A stretch of DNA of 64,000 nt from Haemonchus contortus (GCA_000469685.2 LS997567.1:33759973-33823972); one strand, 5' to 3'; counted from the stretch's first letter, positions 1 through 12,720 are shown. The notes: generated from the letters alone by a model not told the origin. Translations and numbers: made by a program.

Positions 1-320
1 ACCTTAAATAAATGCGCTCAGAAAGAACAGAAATTCCAATCAACGGAAGCGCTTTGAGTAGAAAGGTTTTGTATGACATCCAGATTTATGTTGCAGGGTA
101 TTGACCCATTGGTTATCTTTGCACAATAAGAAAAGCTAGGGACTTTCGTCAAAATTACAGTTCTGTACGTGACTTTCAACCAATCTGTGCACCATAGCGG
201 CCAGAAGAATGCAATATATATTAGATGCCGAGAGAAACAATGGAAGATCTCACGTCAACAACACGCCCTTTATTGTCGAGCCATAAGGTCCCTTTACGTT
301 GTTCGCGTGAGGTGTCCTCT

Positions 321-1603
321 TCATATGTTTCGATGTCCACATCTCCACCCTGGGAACACAATGGAAGGGTTAGAAATAAAACTGCCCGCTATGGAATTTA
401 CCTCATCTACATCGTTTTCCACAGACCGTTCTTGCTCGTGGACATCGTTCTGTATCAATTCGGGCATATCAGCATTATCGACGCGATCCGAATTCTCCGC
501 ATTGACCTTTTCCTCAAACGGAATCATGGCTAGCACTCGGGTAGATCGTGACGTTGGGCTTGTGACAACAAACCTCGGCGCATCAGTAAGGCGACCTTCT
601 TTTAAGAAACAATTGAAAGTGAAGCACAACGCAAAACGAAAGAATCATAAAATGTCTCTGCACAGCTTCCTTTCTCAATTCTCCATCACTGTATCTACAC
701 AACTTCTCCCCGTCACTGTACCTACACAATTTCTGCAGGGATTTGAAGACATTTCTCTAGGGCTGAACTGTGCTATAATTTTAGAATTCAGAAAGAAAAG
801 CTATAGCTCGTGGCTTAGCCCCTCTACTTTCGGTATCTGCTATAAGTAAATATAACGAACCCCCAACATAACTTGATAATCTTGAACTTTTCTGTGCATG
901 GCGAGCACTGATTGAATCAGCGTCAGTGTCAGCATAGAAGCCCTGGAGACGAGATACATTACGTCTCTCCTGGAAAATCGCGCACTGTTGGTGAATTTGA
1001 ATAGGTCAGAAGACGCAGCACTGGTATATGCAATAAAATGTGCAGCAATAGGCTGTGGTGACTTTACGTTTTTACCAACCGGAGAGTTCTCCGGATACTT
1101 TCGTTTAGATGGGGAACGATACCCCGGTACGCTGGTTCCCATGATCTCCATAAGCTTCTTAAACACCTCTTGCTTGTGCTCTGGCAACGACTCGAACACA
1201 TCACATACCAAAAGCTTTCTGAAAAAATCTCATAAATGGAAGAGCGAACAAGGAATTTCAAAGCTAAAACCATTGAGCCAGCACAAAATTGTTCAAAAAA
1301 AACAAAGAAGCTTCCATGTTTTCTCTATGGCATTTATGAAAACCAACAACAACAAATGACACACTTGCACTGATCTTCTCTCCAGTCACTTCGGGCGAAC
1401 GGAATCCGTGCACTGTGCATTGCTCTCCTTGCAACAGCAACCGGATACTTAGGAGTAAACCTTGTGTCCCGTCCGGCCGATGCAACAGGCTCTGTAATTT
1501 TCGAGTCGTCAAGAGCACTATCAAAAAGGCAGTAAGAAATAGCACAGACTGTCTGAGCAGGCAAAGACAGGCTTGCAACTACTGTTGAAGATTTGGCCAC
1601 CAC
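321..1603 (-). CDS. Possible multi-exon host gene fragment
   Basis: Three minus-strand open stretches could be exons. The first starts at ATG 1603 and stays open to about 1375, where CAA|GTGTGT could be a donor. The second begins at about 1220 after TGAGATTTTTTCAG, a very good nematode-type acceptor, and encodes KLLVCDVFESLPEHKQEV and onward. The third lies at about 600-321 after TTTCTTAAAAG and is acidic (residues such as NAENSDRVDNADMPELIQ). I recognise no domain. The exon joins are guesses, and the piece could be a pseudogene. Confidence 0.3.
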
Positions 1604-2049
1604 TAATTCCGGCCGTTAATAGAAAAGCAAACATGAAATAAATTGTTAATTTGAGACGGAAAAATAGACTTCATTCAAATCAACTAATGAGTAAGGAAAC
1701 CAATAAAAGTAATCTTGACAAACACCATATACTAAGAATGATAAGAGCTACGGGCTCCGAGTAGGCGAAAACAACGAGTGCATGGGAATGTAAGGCACCC
1801 CTTTAATGCATAATCTGATTAATGGTTCCACGAATGAACGCTCCTAGTACAGGACGCTGCTTTCCACCATGCAATAACAAATGCCCGTCGCATTTCACGT
1901 AAATTTACAGCACAGAGGGTTGACGATGGTAATCCCGATTCGTTCCTCCATGATTCGCCCTCCTCACACCATGTACAGGGTGTATCAAAACTATGGGCAC
2001 CAAAGTTCAGGAACCTCTTAGACAGAAATAATCCGTACACTTCACTCTA

Positions 2050-3030
2050 TAAAAAGCGCTCGCGTCTGTCTGTTTGTCTGGTTGTACGGAAAATCGAATT
2101 ACCTGAAGAAGACCCTACAGAAGTCGGGTCAAGTTTGGTATGGGTTGGGCGTAGGACAAGACTAACAAAGCATACGTGAGCTCAGCGAGGCTCCACCTAC
2201 AGGGGACGGGGCATGCACGACAGTGGGCGATGTCTTGAGCAAACTGTCGGGATTAGGGTTAGAACAGCCCAAGCGCCGGAAAAAAAATGGATAAAGGTGT
2301 GGGATAAGTCAACAAGTAAAATGAAGGAGATTCACCGGCGGTGGGCGGAGCGTTCGTGCAGTGGGCGGTACTTACCACTTAAGAGCATAACTCGATTCAA
2401 CGAAGGCGTTGAGGTCAGGGAAAAAAGCGACAGAGAATGCAAGGTCCTATGCGTGCCGGGCATGCGTAAAATTAGCGAAGCCCCGCCCACCATGGGCGAG
2501 GCGTGCGTTGAGATGTAAATTTTGATTTTTTAAAAACGATTGTAACTTCTTTCGAAATAATGTAGAGCGCGGGGAAAGTGATTAGAAGTAATGGGACAAA
2601 CGTAGTCAAATCCTCGAAGTGGGCGGGACTGGCACCAAAGTGGGCGAGGCTTCGACCAAAACTCCAACACACTGCTCAGAAACGTTCTAGAACGCGGGAA
2701 AAAAGTGGTTAGAGGTAATAGAACAAATGTGGTCTCATCCTCCAAGTGGACGGGGCTGGCACCGAAGTGGGCGGGGCTTGGATCAAAACTCTATAACTCT
2801 GATCAGAAACGTTCTAGGTCGCGGGAAAAGAGAGGTTGGAGGCAGTGGGAGAAATGTGGCAAAATCCCTAGAGTTGGCAGGGTTTGCACTAAGAAGGGCG
2901 GGACTTAGATCAAAAGTTCATAACTCTGTTTACAACAACAATTTTAGAATGCGGAGAAGGTGGTTAGGGGCAGCTAAAAGAGAGGTGGACAAATTTTTAT
3001 AGTAGGATAGGTCTGCACTGAGATGGACGG
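2050..3030. repeat. Degenerate minisatellite-like tandem array
   Basis: Units of about 120-130 bp recur. Each carries GTGGGCGGGGC-like stretches, a (CA)TAACTC(TG) segment, AACGTTCTAGAACGCGGG-like segments and GGTTAGAGG(C/T)A. The clearest units are near 2560-2680, 2690-2800, 2810-2930 and 2930-3030. The earlier part (2050-2520) is more diverged. A single inverted piece of the last unit sits at 13125-13230, and a related array lies at 31610-31990. Confidence 0.6.
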
Positions 3031-3551
3031 GGCCATAATCACCCACTAACAATTCTCCTCGAATAATATTATCGAGCGGATGCTCCTTAAGCGGTCCCAG
3101 CATTGAATCTAGATAGAAAAATTGTGGAAGACTTCTAGAGTAACCCCGAAAATACAATTCATACCGTGTAAAGATCTGCAAAGCCCTACAGATACCCTGG
3201 GTGGTATCCTTTAATTAGTGTTCATGACCACACACAGCCCAATCTACACAGAATTTCGTCGACTAAATGGGCTGCAGAGGTATCCAAGTTTGGATACGCC
3301 GGCTTCCGAAAATAAATTATGAAACACCTAAACAGTAACCACGACTGCACAGGTGCATACCGCATACCCTGTAAAGATTACCCTCCACATCTATGTAAGT
3401 GTGCTATGACAGCACCTAAAATATTCAATTTAACCATTCAAATGAAGACGTTTCGGATCGTCTCCAAGTTATTAGTCCTGATGACGAGAGGTGGTACAGA
3501 AGAGGGGAAGTGGTCTACTCTGGAGGACGAAGTGACCAGCTTTTCCCAGTA

Positions 3552-4020
3552 GGGTACTTGAACTCTTTGACGCCGACGGGAATGCCACTTCTCAACTTGC
3601 TTCTGAAGGAAAGCACAATCGTCATGCTCTGAGAGATCTAGACACTGCCAACGGACTCTGAAATGGAACAAGGCTCAAAATCGAAATACTGGACCGTTTT
3701 ACTTTGAGATGTCGATTTTGTAGAAGAGAATGCAATGGTCAACTAGCCATTATACCAGGGATCGACAATTACTGGGACAAAAGAACGCCCTTCCGCCCAT
3801 TTCAAAGGAAATTTCTATTCGTGTAGCCTTTGCGATGACTACTAATGAGGCCCAAAGTCAGTCTTTTAGCAAAGTGGCTTTTAGCAATACTCCTTTTGGA
3901 AGGCATCTACCTTTCAAAAGAAGTGTTTGCCCACGGACAGCCTTTCGTCGCCCTCTCAAGAGGACACCTGAAGATTCGAGATTGAGAACACGTCGTTTTT
4001 GCTGAAGAATATCGTGTATA
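3552..4020 (+). pseudogene. Helitron PIF1-like helicase C-terminal relic
   Basis: Reading across frames, the strand shows YLNSLTPTGMPLLNLLLKE, then CNGTRLKI, then a NYWDKRTPFRP piece with IPGIDNYWD. Then comes SIRVAFAMTTNEAQSQSF and finally VFAHGQPFVALSRGHLK. These are in the order found at the C-terminus of Helitron RepHel helicases (the LTPTGMP, CNGTRL, FAMTINKSQGQTF and HGQLYVALSR blocks). Several frameshifts and a stop after the last block make it non-functional. The Rep and N-terminal helicase parts are absent. Confidence 0.75.
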
Positions 4021-4859
4021 AAGAAGCGTTGCATTGATAAACTGCATGTTTCAAAATGAAGTGTTATGTATACCGTGCTAACACACCAGACGAGCAGGAC
4101 AAACTTTTCTACTACTCATCAAACACCCATCTTTAACTGCTGCCAGTCAGTCCGCCTGTACGTGAATTCAAAAAAAAATCCATGCCTCTCATGAAACCAA
4201 ATCAAAAATGATGACCTCTACAGAAGTGTCAGGGCAGGGGCTCAGATGACAAACGTGTTAAACGAAAATCATAAGTTCATGCGGCTCTGTTCCTTATGGC
4301 TAGAGCCCCTAGCACACGCTATAGCAAGCGTTGCCAACTGGTTAATAATAATAGTTAATAATTAAAGCCAGTGTTGCTAGAGATAGGACTATCAAAATAT
4401 TCCTTCGTGAGTCAATCTTGATCGCTGGTGATGATGATCGCAATCAAAAATAATTTAACGGGACAGGACTTGTCGAAGTTGTTGAAGCGACAGTTTGTCT
4501 AGCAGAAGCTTTATTGCCATTTTTATCCTATGCAGAAATTTCACTTCTTTTCTAATCTCAACCGACAAAGTAGGGTGAGAAAATGCATTAACTCAAATGA
4601 GTGGAAACAGCATCCTCTCATCGTTTTCTCTAACAAGTAAAGTCGAACATGCAATCACTCAAATCACTCTGGTAAAGTTGTTGCAAGAACAGCAAAAAGA
4701 AATTGTTTAAAAAATCGTTCGATTGTTTGTTACAAAAAGTTTTATTGAGGGAGTCATGCGCAACGGTGATACGCTGATGATTTCGCCAGTGCCAGCTCGA
4801 ACACAAAAACAAAAACGTGTACTTGGATAGTATACTGGTGGCCGTACTGAATTATGTAA

Positions 4860-5060
4860 TAGATCTGGCTTCGCTTCCTGCAACCGCCCGTAGTTCCTCC
4901 AACAGGAAGGTTCTCAGTTCAGAACCAAGCTCGCAAGGGAGTGCTGCCGACGCCGACCGCCCGACTTCATTAGCAGGAGGAATGGTCATCCTGCTTTCAA
5001 AATATCAACTCACTTGGCTCCTCCGTATGGATTCTGATTAACTTTTTTACGACAGCGCGG
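4860..5060 (+). pseudogene. Tc1/mariner-type transposase tail fragment (weak)
   Basis: About 150 bp here resembles the piece at 29985-30130: CCCGACTTCATTAGCA followed by GGAGGAATGG and, farther on, GGCTCCTCCGTA. The second copy encodes PDFISMEEWPSYSPN, which resembles the catalytic-end motif of Tc1/mariner transposases. The copy here is out of frame and broken. Confidence 0.4.
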
Positions 5061-6700
5061 CTCAACGGTGAGCTGCACCCTTCTCACTAGTCTCTTTTCT
5101 TGACTTTGTTTTTCTTGAAGTTTGTTTGTATTCACTGAGTTTGAACCCACCACAATGATACTATACACAAAGTGGGCTGAGAAAACATTATTAATTTTTA
5201 GAATCAACTAAGAAATTCAATCCTATCCTTGAAAATCACATTTTCCGTACAATTTTTGAAATTACTGGAGCGTAATCACGTCCATAATCTCGAGTTAGTT
5301 GGTTGTAACAACATTTCAGAGAATGTGCCCTCTTTTCAACTTCCTATCCTTGACTTTTGATGGTATTTCTTTTAGGCTTTTTTGAATGTCGGACAAGTGG
5401 ATGCTATGTTCCAATAAACCACCAGCCTGTGGCACGCTCGAGTACCAGTTATAGGCACAGAGATGTGTTCCTTGATTCGAGAATCCGTCCATTAGTTATT
5501 ACCACAACAGATGCGGCTAATGGATCTTTGCTCATGGGCAGTCTACCTAAGTAAATCTTGGTCCGCCTCGAGTATAGCCTTTGGCATTACTGTCCCAGCA
5601 GTCGAATACTCACCTGTCGCAGGTCTAGCGGTCCAATACCTCTCAGCTTGGGCATCTGCGATACCATTTGTATGCGTAATCCCATAAATTTTTTGATTTC
5701 GGCGCGACATCATCCATCATGGAAGGTAGGACAGGACACGTCATTCTCCCCTGTCTATTAGTTTCTCCGACAACTAGTGAAAGTGCTTAGTTGTTCAAAC
5801 CTAGTTTGTAAACATCAATTGGTTTGTGGCAACCGAGTGAACAATGATGTGGACAACTTGTTGAGCGAGTACTAAGTCTTATGAGATTCTCCATCTTTTA
5901 ACCATTAGTCTACACTTTCACTGCCTATTACTGATAACGCCTCGCTACTTTCCAGGCTTTCCCAGATCTATTACTTATGAGTATACTAAAGGCGTAACTG
6001 CGGAAAAAATCATTTCTTATAGGATCCTGTCCATCTTCGTCGAATTCCACCAGTAGTCTTTCAAATCCGCCCTCCAAATCGTCCACTGCAGACTGATCCA
6101 TTTCGATCCCAAATCTATTTTATGCATAAAACTAGAATTAACCATAACAGAAAACTTAAAATTACCTAACTTACATCTATTTCAAACCAAATGATAAAAA
6201 ATCAAACTATAAATCATGAAAGAGCTTGAAAAAATTAAAAATCGTTTTTAATAGGCAAAGAACCAACCATAGGATATCGCGGCTCAACGTTGAGAGGGCA
6301 CGCGGGACAGACACGCAAAAATGTGCGGTCGTCAAAGTGTTACTCGAAAAAATCGGGGAGAAAATGGAGCACATAACGTACGAAAGCGTGCATATAGATT
6401 CCATTGCCATTCTCAGCTTAGAAGCTTCAAATACAGTTCTATGAATTGGCGCCCATAATTTTCGAACATCCTATACCAGTATCACAGTCCGTTGTCGGGT
6501 CGCACAGTGGGTCACTGCCTCCCATCATCCACTTTGCACCGATATAAGTCCAAAATCTTTCGCTCAAACTCATTTTGCAGTGAGTGATTTTTTCATCAAA
6601 TTCGAATTCGATATTAAATAAGCAGAAAGCGCTGAACGTAAGGAGGAAATGAAAAGGAGATGAGAGATGGGAAGAAATTTTAGACTTCTTCCCGTTGAGA
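5060..6700. other. No gene recognised
   Basis: AT-rich. The longest frame is 72 codons. I see no motif, no tandem array and no long inverted repeat. Confidence 0.4.
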
Positions 6701-6704
6701 GAAA

Positions 6705-7293
6705 CTAATGAAAGAACTCACGATATTCATCAAGCAAGATATGCCTTGAGTCAACATAACCCTGATCACCAAACTGATGTTGAGTGGTAAACCGTCTAAG
6801 AATGCGTGGTTGCCTTCGCCTCTGGACGGTAATAAAAACTATAGGAGGACTGGAATTCATCACGCATTCGAAAGACAAGTGGTTAACCTCTAAGTTGTCA
6901 ACAACATATTCAGTGCCACCTTTATCACGGTACTCGCCACTTCGAGACAAAGCCACAAGAGATTCTGCCATATCATCTTCTTGCATTGGCTGAACAATAA
7001 AGGTTTCTACAGAACGCAATGGAGTCAAGACTTTCATTTACAACAACAATGTACTGACACTGGAACTGCAGGATGAAAAATAAAATAAGGGATGCCGCTA
7101 AATGAATAACCACCAAAGTGGGAAACCTTACCTCTTCAATATACTCTTCCACATAATCTCCTTCCATGACGACCTCCTCCGCCATCTCCGGTACAGGAAT
7201 GCCATTATCATCAACATATTCTAGTTCAACTTCTGAAACAATAAAATAGCTGTACACCGGAAATAGGGATGGGTAATGCATGAACATTAACAA
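6705..7293 (-). CDS. Candidate spliced gene fragment, two exons
   Basis: A minus-strand stretch encoding VELEYVDDNGIPVPEMAEE and then an acidic tail ends at a good donor, GAAGAG|GTAAGG (7132/7131). About 65 bases later TTTTTCATCCTGCAG provides an acceptor (exon from 7065). A second open stretch from 7037 to 6705 encodes DDMAESLVALSRSGEYRD and more. The two long frames do not join cleanly through the obvious junction, so the model is incomplete or the gene is broken. No domain is recognised. Confidence 0.3.
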
Positions 7294-7340
7294 ACATGAT
7301 ATTTCAAAATACTGCTATCTCTGAGCTTCATTTAAACTTG

Positions 7341-8182
7341 TTGTCGTTTTGTGTACATTTCGAAGCTCTTTGCTCTTCACTTTTATTGGTGAGCTTTCGG
7401 CATATAATGCCTTCGTCAAACCTTAATTATTTACAATACATTGCTGCATACAATCAGTCACTATCAGTTACAATAGAAAGCACATCGAATTATACCAAGT
7501 CAACCGGAAATGTTGGGGAAAAAAGAGGAAATGGATCTGTCGGCGGGGAACTCAAAGGAAAAATGGGCACCGCTCTCGTCCTGAGGCGACTAAGTGTTAT
7601 CACTCAATCACTCGCAGTAGGTCATTCAATGTGGTGATGTGGAGAAAAGTTGTGGGGGAGACCGCGAGACCACTGAAGATCCGTCTAGATGGACATAGAA
7701 GAGCGTTGGCCAATCCCGCTGCCTATCCACACAGCAGTTTTCCAGGCACCGTACACTCAGGCATGAGAAAGAAAGCGCTCACTCCTTTGATGTGAGGGTT
7801 TTGCATCGATATTTGGTACGGCCACTGGAAAGAAAAATCATGGAGGCACGGAAAATATACCGCATCAAGCCGGAAATCAACGCGAAAGAGGAGATGCGCG
7901 ACCTACTGAGACTGATTAAGTGATAACACTTAGTCGCCTCAGGACAAGAGCGTTGCCCATTTTTCCTTTGAGTTCCCCGCCGACAGGTCCATTTCCCCTT
8001 TCTTCCCCAACATTTCCGGTTGACTTGGTATAATTCGATGTGTTTTCTATAGTAACTGATAGTGACTAACTGTATGCAGCAATGTATTGTAAATAATTGA
8101 GGTCTGACGAAGGCATTATATGCCGAAAGCTCACCAATAAAAGTGAAGAGCAAAGAGCTTCGAAAAGTACGCAAAACGACAA
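7341..8182. repeat. Foldback element with 283-bp inverted arms
   Basis: 7341-7623 and 7900-8182 are inverted copies of equal length, roughly 90 percent alike by eye, around a 276-bp centre. Each arm contains GGTGAGCTTTCGGCATATAA and GACTTGGTATAATTCGATGT on one or other strand. ORFs in the arms are mirror images of each other and are not genes. It is probably a non-autonomous DNA element (long-TIR MITE). Confidence 0.8.
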
Positions 8183-8629
8183 ACATGATATTGTTGTATA
8201 CGACGTCAACCCCATCCCAAACTCACTAATTGTCTCACAGACTGTGGTGACCCTACCTTATGCCCCTCTCCCAGCTGGTGTAAGATAATGTGGACCCAAG
8301 GCTACTGAACTTTATTCCGCCAAACAATGACACTTCTTTTCATAGCCACTTTATACAAGTACTGAAAGGAAGCACCAAATTGTTTTTTTTTTCGTGATGC
8401 GCTGCGCGTTATTGTGGCTTGTATACTCGTTATTTCGGAGGACAAATCAAACGTGGGGAATGCAATCCTCATCCGATAGGGAGAGGGGAAAGGCGTTAAT
8501 GTGAGAAGTAGAGTAATGGATGCAGTCGTGTTTGAAAGCATAGCCAGTAATCCTCTTTTTGAACGCAAAAGAGGGTTTATTCACATGCACGTGTCATTTA
8601 TCGGCGCGATCCCCTGCCAATACATGTTT

Positions 8630-9030
8630 TTTAAGTCCCGTATCTTCTCCCGAAAACGGCGTCGCGCACGCCACACCCGCCGCTTATGGCAGGATTGCGA
8701 TAGGAGATTGGAGCATGCAATTTGTGATGTAGAGAGTCATTTAATTATTTGAAATGGCTGGCCGCTCCCCTCAGTTCCAATGCGGTCTTGATCGTCGCTA
8801 ATATAGGAGGAGTTATTCTAATTATTCAAGTCTAATAAACATAAAAGCGAAAAAGAAACAAAAAAAAAACGATCAAAACTAATAAAAAAGAAAGGCAATC
8901 AACGGAAAATACTGTGTCCTAACAATCGGCTGGGAGGAGGGATGAGCACGGCGATTGCAGTAAGATCAGCCGCATGCCGCAAAGTGAACGTCCGCAACCG
9001 GTGAGAAGTTTCGTTACCCTATTCTTTCAA
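8630..9030 (+). repeat. Dispersed repeat family R1, long copy
   Basis: About 400 bp here matches 18080-18445 in the same orientation. Shared blocks include GTATCTTCTCCCGAA, GCGTCGCGC, CACCCGCCG, AAAAAGAAAGGCA(A/G)(C/T)CAACG, GGAGGAGGG(A/C)TGAG and GCACGCCGCAAAG-like stretches. Shorter inverted copies lie at about 22047-22197 and 37445-37625. No coding capacity is visible. Confidence 0.65.
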
Positions 9031-9039
9031 TCATCTCCA

Positions 9040-9845
9040 AAGCAGGGCAGCAAAGCAGGGTGAACAGCAGCCGTATTGAGTGGAACGTCACAAGGGTTAT
9101 GCACAGCAATGGAGCGCTCCATCCTGAGGGGGTTTTGCAAAGGAGATGCAGTAAAGCAGGTTTAAACATAAAAAAGTCGAGTCATAATCAAGAAAAAACT
9201 TGTAATGGCCACCGTTAGCCCACTAACTTTTATAAAATGCGGATAATGTATTTTCTTAATTGTTTAGTCACTCATTGCTTAAAAGAACCTTTGTCAAAGA
9301 AGTTGCATTGCTAACAAAGTGGAAACTAATATATGAATTTCAGTTTGGCTACGTATGCGTTCGATTTCCTAATACTGTTCTTCTTATTGATGTTGAGTAA
9401 TTGAGCCGCTCATGGCGTTCTAACCCTGTGGTGGAGAGCGGTTCAGTGTGTTCTGACCTGGAGGTATGACATTTCCTCGGGATACGCGAGTCTTTGGCAA
9501 GAAGCATAACCCAAGGGATACCTTGACACTTCCGCATAGGGCACACCCATATAAACATGAATAAATAGATCGACCCCTCAGAAATATTAGATGAACTATA
9601 GGTTAGAGCTGCTCGTTTGTTATGGCTCATCTAATTTTTGTTCTACTCATTTATTCCTCGTGTATTAATTCTTCGTTGATACGTATCTCGTATTGAAACG
9701 GACGAGAAAAGATAGTCCTACTTTGACTTGTATCTTGTATCAAACGGACAAATAAAACAAACAAAACAGTCCGACTAACAAGCTCCAACTTCGTTACTGA
9801 AAGCGCTGCTTGCCTTCATATCATAATACCATTCGTATACTCCCT
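9040..9845. other. No gene recognised
   Basis: A 93-codon minus frame (9630-9349) is the only sizeable one and has no known features. The rest is AT-rich. Confidence 0.4.
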
Positions 9846-9849
9846 CACC

Positions 9850-10000
9850 CATAGGGAGAGCTTTCAGACTTCAGCGGCGCAACCGACGAGCGCGCACCCA
9901 GTCGACGGCGGCGCTAGTCACTTGTTGGCAGTGCAGGGCCCCGATCAATACCGCAAGTCGGCGATGGCTAATTTCTAGCACTTTGAGTGGCGACCACTGT
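9850..10000 (+). repeat. Dispersed repeat R2, left inverted copy
   Basis: This matches 16890-17035 in inverse orientation. Shared blocks are CTTTCAGACTTCA, CGACGAGCGCGC, GCTAG(T/C), TTGTTGGCA and CCGCAAGTCGGCGATGGCTA. The pair could be termini of one 7-kb unit or two independent MITE insertions. Confidence 0.55.
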
Positions 10001-10107
10001 TTTTCCTCTGCATTACTTTGCAATACTTTTGTGTTTCAACTTCCACGTTCGGTCTTCTTAAATCCTGGGCATTTTGCATAATGTTCTTTACTGCTCTGCC
10101 GTACAGG

Positions 10108-10952
10108 TTTGCTATGGTTGAACCGCTTTATTGGTCAACGTTTCGACTGAATCGTCGTCTTCAGGACCTGAAAATAGTTCGAAGCTCGTAATCTGTGACT
10201 TACCCGACCAAGCGCCCAAACACGCTAGGCTAGTTGCAACAACTCCTGACACTCGAACTTCGAAAAGCTCCCAGCAAAGTGACCAACCTTCTGCGGTTCC
10301 ACCAGAATTATGTCCGTCTCTATGTGAACAACAAGAGACCAATGAGGCACCATTGATTATAAGAATTACGCGGGTGCTCTCAAAGCCCACAAAGGGGAAT
10401 GAACGACAAGTGTTCTCTTGTTACTGCTAAGCACTCATTTCCGTTGTTCAGCCTTGGATTTTTTGTACGGATATGTAACACTTCCAGTATATTACTGGCT
10501 CCGATTTCATTCTCATAGGATAGGATTTTACATTCGATGTCGAAATCATTGAACTGATTTCCTTCTAGTCGGTGCTTCCCAAGTGGTGTTTGTGGACTTG
10601 CATGCCTTTTTCTTGCTACATGTTCTTTGACGTGTACGACGAGAATTCTTCCCATCTCATCAATATATATGTACTTCGTCACAGGCTGAACTCTGAAGTT
10701 GCTAAACCGTCCCACACTGTGTGCAATCTCCGTCTTTTCAAAATGGCAAATGACGCAGATATCCGTAGAACATGCACAGTCGTAAGGCCTATTGCGGATC
10801 AGTTGACGTTTGATTTTGTCTCCCGGTAGGTTTATAAAGACATCACTGGCCAAATCCGCTCGTACTATGCTATCTGTTTTATGACAAGAATAGAAGCGCG
10901 CGCGCGAAGGAGCGTAGCAGGATGCAGCAGTAGGTAAGAAATACAAGAACAA
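10108..10952 (-). pseudogene. Penelope-like element 3' fragment with GIY-YIG nuclease domain
   Basis: A 190-codon minus-strand frame (10952-10380) contains CHFEKTEIAHSVG, HVKEHVARKRHASPQTPLGK, CKILSYENEIGASNILEVLH and a final NPRLNNGNECLAVTREHLSF. This series (VKEH, PLGKH, ILAYENEI.AR..LE, NP.MN...EC) marks the GIY-YIG endonuclease at the end of Penelope-like reverse transcriptases. The GIY-YIG core itself is eroded, and no RT domain is present upstream. A second frame (10390-10112) carries GPEDDDSVETLTNKAVQP as a likely 3' tail of the same element. It is a truncated, dead copy. Confidence 0.6.
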
Positions 10953-11189
10953 AAGTACTAATAGTAGTATTGTGCATAAAATAATGATCGCATATCGATT
11001 GAGCTGTATGAAGAACGCTAGAGCTGTAATGACGGCGAATGAGTGGTCTGCGACAGCCGCGTGCGGCGAATCGATTACCCAAAACCGTTCCTAACGCCCG
11101 TCTCCCCATAGGACGGAATGATTTAGTGGCTACGCATTTCGGTAGTGGCTTTGTACAGGTCCGCCGATGCGTTTAAGTCCCACCCTCGG

Positions 11190-11764
11190 CCATCACCTTT
11201 CATGAAGTCAATCAGACCTGCTTCGCATATCCCCAGGTCAGGATTCGTTCGAGCAGCGGATAGATTTGGCAAGACTCTCTCAACACCTTCACAGGAGCTA
11301 TCGCCAGTAGAGCACCCAAGATCAACTGTGCCGATGTTACCCCACGTGGTTTATCGGCTAATTTTTTCTTGGTACAGTTTTTCCCGGTGAGTGGCCAGTC
11401 GACCCCGATCCTATGTATAGAGCCCTATCGATGACCTTCTTCCCGCTCTGGGACGCCCTTTCGTTCTTCTATGCTCACGGTCTTCCACAACCTTATTCTC
11501 TTCAACTTCAGCGAGCTCGTATCTGACTCGCGATTCCAGGAGATGAAGACGGTAAGGGACCAAGAGAAGCTCATAGACTACGTCGCGCAAATCCATCACA
11601 ATCCGGTGTCCCCCTCGAGTGCCGATTCCCTCACTAGCGCACTGCTCCTCTTTTGGCCACTTTCTCTCCCTTCGTTCAAGATTTGGCTTTCCTGTTGCTG
11701 TGTGGTAGTTTCGCTGGGAATAAGTAAAATCGTGCTAATCACATACGTGGGTGAGTCGATTTAG
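11190..11764 (+). pseudogene. Relic of the envelope-like domain of a related Gypsy element
   Basis: EVNQTCFAYPQVRI aligns with residues about 844-857 of ORF1 of the intact element. The stretch TVFHNLILFNFSELVSDSRFQ and onward to a hydrophobic segment ending near 11760 aligns with residues about 935-1029, including the membrane anchor. Gag and protease are not found beside it. Stops and frameshifts occur upstream of 11471. Together with the helicase relic at 15160-16260 it probably marks one old, internally deleted plus-strand element. Confidence 0.7.
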
Positions 11765-11871
11765 TTTCAAATCTACTTACTTCGCACCTTCCTCGCACAT
11801 CCTTTCACTCGCCTGTGGGGTGAGCTCGCTTGATTCGTTGGCTGCTGACAGTCTCAGATGAACTAATATAA

Positions 11872-12259
11872 GGCACTATTTACCCTTTACTGCCCCACTT
11901 TGTCGAGGATGGACTCGATTTCTATCGAATTTTTTTCAAGAAAACGAAACCGACCAGAAACTTGCCTAGAGGGGTAATTTGGCCCGTAGAACACGAATAT
12001 CGCATCCACTCGCCATAAAAATGCCTAGCGCTCCCGTCACAGGCGCCGGCGCCAAACGGAGCTGGGTCACCAATCTTGCTGAAAACTTAGCGTAGCGGGG
12101 CGCCAGGCATTTTCATGACGAATGGATGCGATATTCGTGTTCTACGGGTCAATGTATCCCTCTAGGCAAGTTTCTAGTCGGTTTTATCTTCTTGAAAAAA
12201 ATTCGCTAGGAATCCAGCCTGTTCTCGACGAAGTGGAGCAGTAAAGGGCAAATAGTGCC
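11872..12259. repeat. Foldback MITE of about 390 bp
   Basis: The outer ends GGCACTATTTACCCTTTAC (11872) and its inverse at 12241-12259 are followed inward by inverted blocks. These include TTTTTTTCAAGAA, ACTTGCCTAGAGGG and CGAATATCGCATCCA. The arms are about 160 bp around a 60-bp GC-rich centre containing GGCGCCGGCGCC. The centre shares TTGCTGAAAACTT(A)GCGT with the repeat at 62660-62800. Confidence 0.8.
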
Positions 12260-12299
12260 GGGATTTGGAGCCACAGTGCTCCAGGAGACAGGAGGGTAA

Positions 12300-12720
12300 G
12301 TGCAAGTTGTGGAAAGATGAAGCGGCATGAGGTAGTGGTGGTACAGTGTTTTCGGTGTGCTAGCTAGGTGTAGGGGTCCGTAGGAATAAGAAGGAAGAAC
12401 AGGAGCAGTTATCCCTAGTTTGAAGCCGGAGAAATCGCTGTAGTCGAGTTCAGAGTAGTAAAATGAGGCGTTGTGCTCAAGCAGATATGTGCATAGCAGC
12501 AGCAATATGTGGTCATACTAATGACAGTTAGAAAAATTAAAAGCTGTAATAATTCATATAAATTAGTAACACAATAAAAACGGTCTAGAAAAGGTGGGAA
12601 GAAGTGGCTGAAATGATTACTTCGCACCTGGGGTGAATGGAAGACAGGAGCCTTGTTCTTGTGAGGTGCTTCCAATCTGTTCAATTCACTCACATCAACA
12701 ACTTTACGATATTTCGACAC
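12300..12720 (-). CDS. Candidate first exons of a host gene
   Basis: ATG at about 12720 opens MSKYRKVVDVSELNRLEAP and continues to CCCCAG|GTGCGAAG, a usable donor at about 12627. After about 80 bases, ATTATTACAG or GTCATTAG could be acceptors. The following open stretch encodes EHNASFYYSELDYSDFSG and PVLPSYSYGPLHLA. Farther downstream the frame runs into the foldback at 11872-12259. I do not recognise the protein. Confidence 0.35.

Noticed and set aside
169..849. 226-codon plus ORF at the window start
   Set aside because: Overlaps better exon candidates on the minus strand. Low-complexity Ser/Thr/Phe content and no recognisable domain.
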